From positions 1 through 8,105 of the forward strand of contig CANLAY010000037.1 in assembly GCA_947488635.1 (NCBI GenBank): 8,105 bases of DNA, in the 5' to 3' direction. The translations under genes and the position numbers were made by a program. How positions within the stretch are numbered: position 1 is the first letter of the stretch; every line of letters begins with the position of its first letter. Shown in pieces: positions 5,986-8,105 of this stretch. A model generated the notes under the pieces. The model worked only from the letters and a program-made list of their open reading frames with translations, did not search any database and was not told the origin of the DNA. The DNA is from Candidatus Nanopelagicaceae bacterium (GTDB taxonomy: Bacteria > Actinomycetota > Actinomycetes > Nanopelagicales > Nanopelagicaceae).

Positions 5986-6998
5986 TGGCTACCTCGATTG
6001 CGAGCTCGTAGAACGAATAAGAAGAATGGTGCACCAACAAATGCGGTAATAACTCCAATAGGTAGCTCTGCTGGTGAGAGCAATGTGCGTGCACCAAGGT
6101 CGGCAATCACTAGAAACGCAGCTCCCACAAAGGCAATCGAAAGTAGAGATCGGTTTGTAGCCCGCTTGGTTAAACCCCTAACTAAGTGCGGAACCACGAT
6201 TCCCACGAAGCCGATCAAACCACTGGCAGATACTGCTGTGGCCGTAGCTAAAGTCGCTGCAGCAACGGCAATCAGGCGGATTTTCTGAGGTGAAACCCCT
6301 AAGGAATAGGCTTCTTCATCACTTAGCATCAGCGCATCAAGAACTTTAGAAATACGAATTAATATGAATAGGGCGATGAGAATATAAAAGCCAGCCCACT
6401 TAACTACATCCCAATTGGCAACTGTTAGCTCGCCCAGAATCCAGGAATACACCGGACGCAAGGCGGCGCTGTTGCGCTGTTGCAAATAAGTTTGAAAGGC
6501 TGTTGCAAAAGAGCCAACTGCAATACCGGCTAATAACAAAGTGCTGGGATCGGCAAACAGCCTGCCTGCCACTAAGAAAGTAGCGCCCACTGCAAGCACG
6601 CCACCTAAGAATGCAAAGATTGGTAGCAGGGCATGTAGGTCTCCACCGCCGTTAGTAATGGCAATCGTGGCACCGAGGCCGGCCCCTGATGCGGTGCCAA
6701 GTAAATACGGATCAGCAAGGGGGTTTCTAAAAACGCTTTGATAAACCGCACCACTTGTTGCAAGAGCTGCGCCAACTAGCGCACCTAAAACAACTCGCGG
6801 TAATCGCAACTCAAGCAACAAGGTGCGGTCTTCATTTTCTAAGCCGTTAGGTAGCCCCAATAAAGTTCTGATGATTGAACCGAAGTTCAAATTAACTGGA
6901 CCAAAGCTCACGGCAAGTAAACAAGCAATCAGTAACGCCGCGGCGGCGCTGGCAGTAATCTGCCAACGCCACACGCGATCGATCTGATTCTTCTTCAT
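5982..6998 (-). CDS. btuC: FecCD-family ABC permease, cobalamin (BtuC-type) importer
   Basis: The 338-residue membrane protein has about ten hydrophobic segments, as in BtuC. Family signatures are RNPLADPYLLGTASGAGLGA (91-110), the ATPase-contacting region before GVSPQKIRLIAVA (about 222-246), GLIGFVGIVVPHLVR (260-274) and ELPIGVITAFVGAPFFLFVL (311-330) at the C-terminus. It would form a homodimer that passes corrinoid from the binding protein into the cytoplasm. The ATG start lies four nucleotides after the stop of the binding-protein gene, with only a weak, distant Shine-Dalgarno sequence, so it probably depends on translation of the first gene. Its stop overlaps the ATPase start by four bases. 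Length and motifs are normal and nothing is missing. Cargo assignment relies on the riboswitch. Confidence 0.94.
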   Translation of the reverse strand: MKKNQIDRVWRWQITASAAAALLIACLLAVSFGPVNLNFGSIIRTLLGLPNGLENEDRTLLLELRLPRVVLGALVGAALATSGAVYQSVFRNPLADPYLLGTASGAGLGATIAITNGGGDLHALLPIFAFLGGVLAVGATFLVAGRLFADPSTLLLAGIAVGSFATAFQTYLQQRNSAALRPVYSWILGELTVANWDVVKWAGFYILIALFILIRISKVLDALMLSDEEAYSLGVSPQKIRLIAVAAATLATATAVSASGLIGFVGIVVPHLVRGLTKRATNRSLLSIAFVGAAFLVIADLGARTLLSPAELPIGVITAFVGAPFFLFVLRARNRGSQ

Positions 6999-7002
6999 TT
7001 AC

Positions 7003-7923
7003 TTACTTCTTCACCTTTGCAAGGGACGCGGCAACGTAGCGATAGAAATCAACAAGTCGTGGCCCCCATCTAGAAGGAATATCATTTGGTAGCGCAAAAA
7101 CATTCTTCTTGGTAACAGCTGTAATGCCAGACCAACCAGCGCGTGCCTTTACCGTAGCTGCACTTTCGCCATATTCAGCATCTGCCAAGAAAATAACATC
7201 TGGATCAGTCTTTAATAAATATTCAGCCGATAGTTGCGGATAGCCATAAGAATCAGCCCCAGCAGCCTTATCTGCGATATTAATCAGGCCAAAGTCCTTA
7301 TAGACCTTGCCGATGAAAGTATCGGAGGTAACTGAATAAAGCGTGTTATCGAGCTCATGGAAGAAAGTTATCTTGACAGTTTTTTTGGTTCGGTTGATAA
7401 TCGATTTAATTAGCGCTGCCATTTTGAAAGTTACTTTCTTGGCCTCTGAGGTGTGATCAGTTACTGCGCCAAGCACTTCAATTTCTTTATATGCCTGAGC
7501 TAAGGTCTCGGGTGCTTTCTCCATCAGCACCGGGATCTTTAATTTTTCGAGTGCTTCTTTGACCACCAGAGATTTCATGGCATCGACTGACAAGACAACC
7601 AGATCTGGCTTCAGTGCAACGATTGCTTCAACATTTGGCTCAAATGCACTCAGCTCAGTAATCGGAGCTGACTTGGGAAAATTCGAAAGTGAGTCAACAG
7701 CCAACACTTGTTTACCAGCGCCGATTTCAAATAGTGATTCAGTCGCACTTGGCGAAAGGGAAATAATACGAGTTGGTTTTTTAGAAATTGTTGTTGAGTA
7801 TCCACCAGATAAAATAATTAATGGATATTTTGTTGCCGTAGATGCTGCGCTAACTGGTGAAAGCGGAGCAAGTAATAACGCTGTGACCAAAAGTGCAGTC
7901 GGTCGAGTAAACCTTTTAAACAT
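7003..7923 (-). CDS. btuF: Substrate-binding protein of cobalamin (BtuF-type) importer
   Basis: This 306-residue protein is a type III periplasmic-binding-fold protein (Pfam Peripla_BP_2). The N-terminal lobe starts with TRIISLSPSATESLFEIGAGKQVLAVD (about 51-77), where the SPxxTExxFxxG pattern matches BtuF and its relatives, and continues with NVEAIVALKPDLVVLS (97-112). The C-terminal lobe has YLLKTDPDVIFLADAE. A signal peptide is clear: basic start, hydrophobic core (about 9-20) and VSA before A27, a signal peptidase I site. No lipobox cysteine is present, and the whole protein has no cysteine, which is unusual for a binding protein in a Gram-positive cell. It is first in a three-gene operon, behind the cobalamin riboswitch. 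The ATG lies seven nucleotides after a GGAG Shine-Dalgarno sequence that sits in a hairpin. Confidence 0.92.
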   Translation of the reverse strand: MFKRFTRPTALLVTALLLAPLSPVSAASTATKYPLIILSGGYSTTISKKPTRIISLSPSATESLFEIGAGKQVLAVDSLSNFPKSAPITELSAFEPNVEAIVALKPDLVVLSVDAMKSLVVKEALEKLKIPVLMEKAPETLAQAYKEIEVLGAVTDHTSEAKKVTFKMAALIKSIINRTKKTVKITFFHELDNTLYSVTSDTFIGKVYKDFGLINIADKAAGADSYGYPQLSAEYLLKTDPDVIFLADAEYGESAATVKARAGWSGITAVTKKNVFALPNDIPSRWGPRLVDFYRYVAASLAKVKK

Positions 7924-7930
7924 AAAAATA

Positions 7931-8011
7931 CTCCCTCAAGATTTTTGAGGGAGAAAGGGGGCAATTAAACGAATAGTTCCGCGTAAAGGCCCAACCTTCC
8001 TCCGAGGTTGG
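7931..8011 (-). promoter_or_regulatory. Expression platform of the cobalamin riboswitch
   Basis: In mRNA sense two hairpins stand between aptamer and start codon. Hairpin A pairs CCAACCT (8011-8005) with AGGTTGG (7997-7991). Hairpin B is a nine-base-pair stem, CTCCCTCAA (7953-7945) with TTGAGGGAG (7939-7931), and its 3' strand contains the GGAG Shine-Dalgarno sequence (7934-7931). The run TATTTTT follows just before the ATG, so B could also act as a terminator. A competing helix is visible: GGAGGAAGG (8003-7995) and GGGC (7992-7989) pair with CCTTTCTCC (7958-7950) and GCCC (7962-7959). This gives 13 pairs with one G-U and a two-base bulge. It destroys hairpin A and opens just the half of B that hides GGAG. 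Confidence 0.75.
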
Positions 8012-8022
8012 ATAACACTTTC

Positions 8023-8105
8023 GGCGTCACGCCAGGCGACCTGGCTTAGATCTTGCGATCTTTACAGTTGCGGGACAGCACCGGAATCAAACCGGATTTC
8101 GCTAA
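8023..8105 (-). promoter_or_regulatory. Cobalamin riboswitch aptamer (partial, 5' part outside window)
   Basis: On the minus strand the conserved core reads in order. AGCGAAATCCGG (8103-8092) leads into a P5 hairpin with CCGG arms (8095-8092 and 8084-8081) around TTTGATT. Then comes the invariant GTCCCGCAACTGTAA (8076-8062). A five-pair hairpin AGATC/GATCT (8061-8048) is capped by a GCAA tetraloop. The B12-box hairpin GCCAGG-TCG-CCTGGC (8045-8031) follows. This order and the sequence blocks match the cobalamin riboswitch family (Rfam RF00174). The element binds a cobalamin and lowers expression of downstream uptake genes when it is plentiful. It lies directly before the importer operon on the same strand. 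P1-P3 5' strands lie past 8105. Confidence 0.93.

Noticed and set aside
5678..6049. Open frame on the plus strand across the ATPase-permease junction
   Set aside because: It is antisense to two genes with intact motifs and has no start signal of its own.
5224..7923. Heme or siderophore importer as an alternative identity for the three-gene operon
   Set aside because: The protein families alone allow it, but the cobalamin aptamer directly upstream on the same strand makes a corrinoid the most likely cargo.

Overview
The window looks like a chromosomal piece of a low-to-mid GC actinobacterium. The Tgt protein carries the actinobacterial version of its core motifs. There is a stand-alone Lys/Ala/Pro/Arg histone-H1-like protein, and several starts look leaderless with TANNNT-like -10 boxes. 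The AT-rich spacers and moderate GC content recall streamlined freshwater lineages such as Nanopelagicales (acI), but that placement is inference, not proof.

Layout, left to right. (1) 1-688 (+): C-terminal half of an MFS efflux-type permease, cut by the window edge. (2) 689-909: AT-rich spacer with inverted repeats. (3) 910-1299 (+): a 129-aa, highly basic, repetitive histone-like DNA-binding protein. It ends at a strong hairpin terminator that also serves the convergent gene. (4) 1372-1884 (-): MarR-family regulator. (5) 1885-1955: divergent control region with a perfect 14-bp palindrome, a good candidate MarR operator. (6) 1956-3938 (+): M13-family (neprilysin/PepO-like) zinc endopeptidase. 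(7) 3958-5211 (+): tRNA-guanine transglycosylase (Tgt). (8) 5224-7923 (-): a three-gene ABC importer operon (binding protein, permease, ATPase; BtuFCD type), convergent with tgt. (9) 7924-8105 (-): its leader, holding most of the 3' half of a cobalamin riboswitch and a readable expression platform; the 5' part of the aptamer lies beyond the window.

How the parts fit. The riboswitch identifies the importer's likely cargo as cobalamin or a corrinoid, which the protein sequences alone could not separate from heme or siderophores. The leader can form two mutually exclusive structures, one hiding the Shine-Dalgarno sequence of the first gene and one exposing it. The MarR gene and the peptidase gene share one short divergent region, so MarR probably controls itself and perhaps the peptidase. 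I see no phage genes, insertion sequences, CRISPR array or tRNA genes. Most genes are familiar families; the most informative content is regulatory: the riboswitch platform, the MarR palindrome and the leaderless-type starts.
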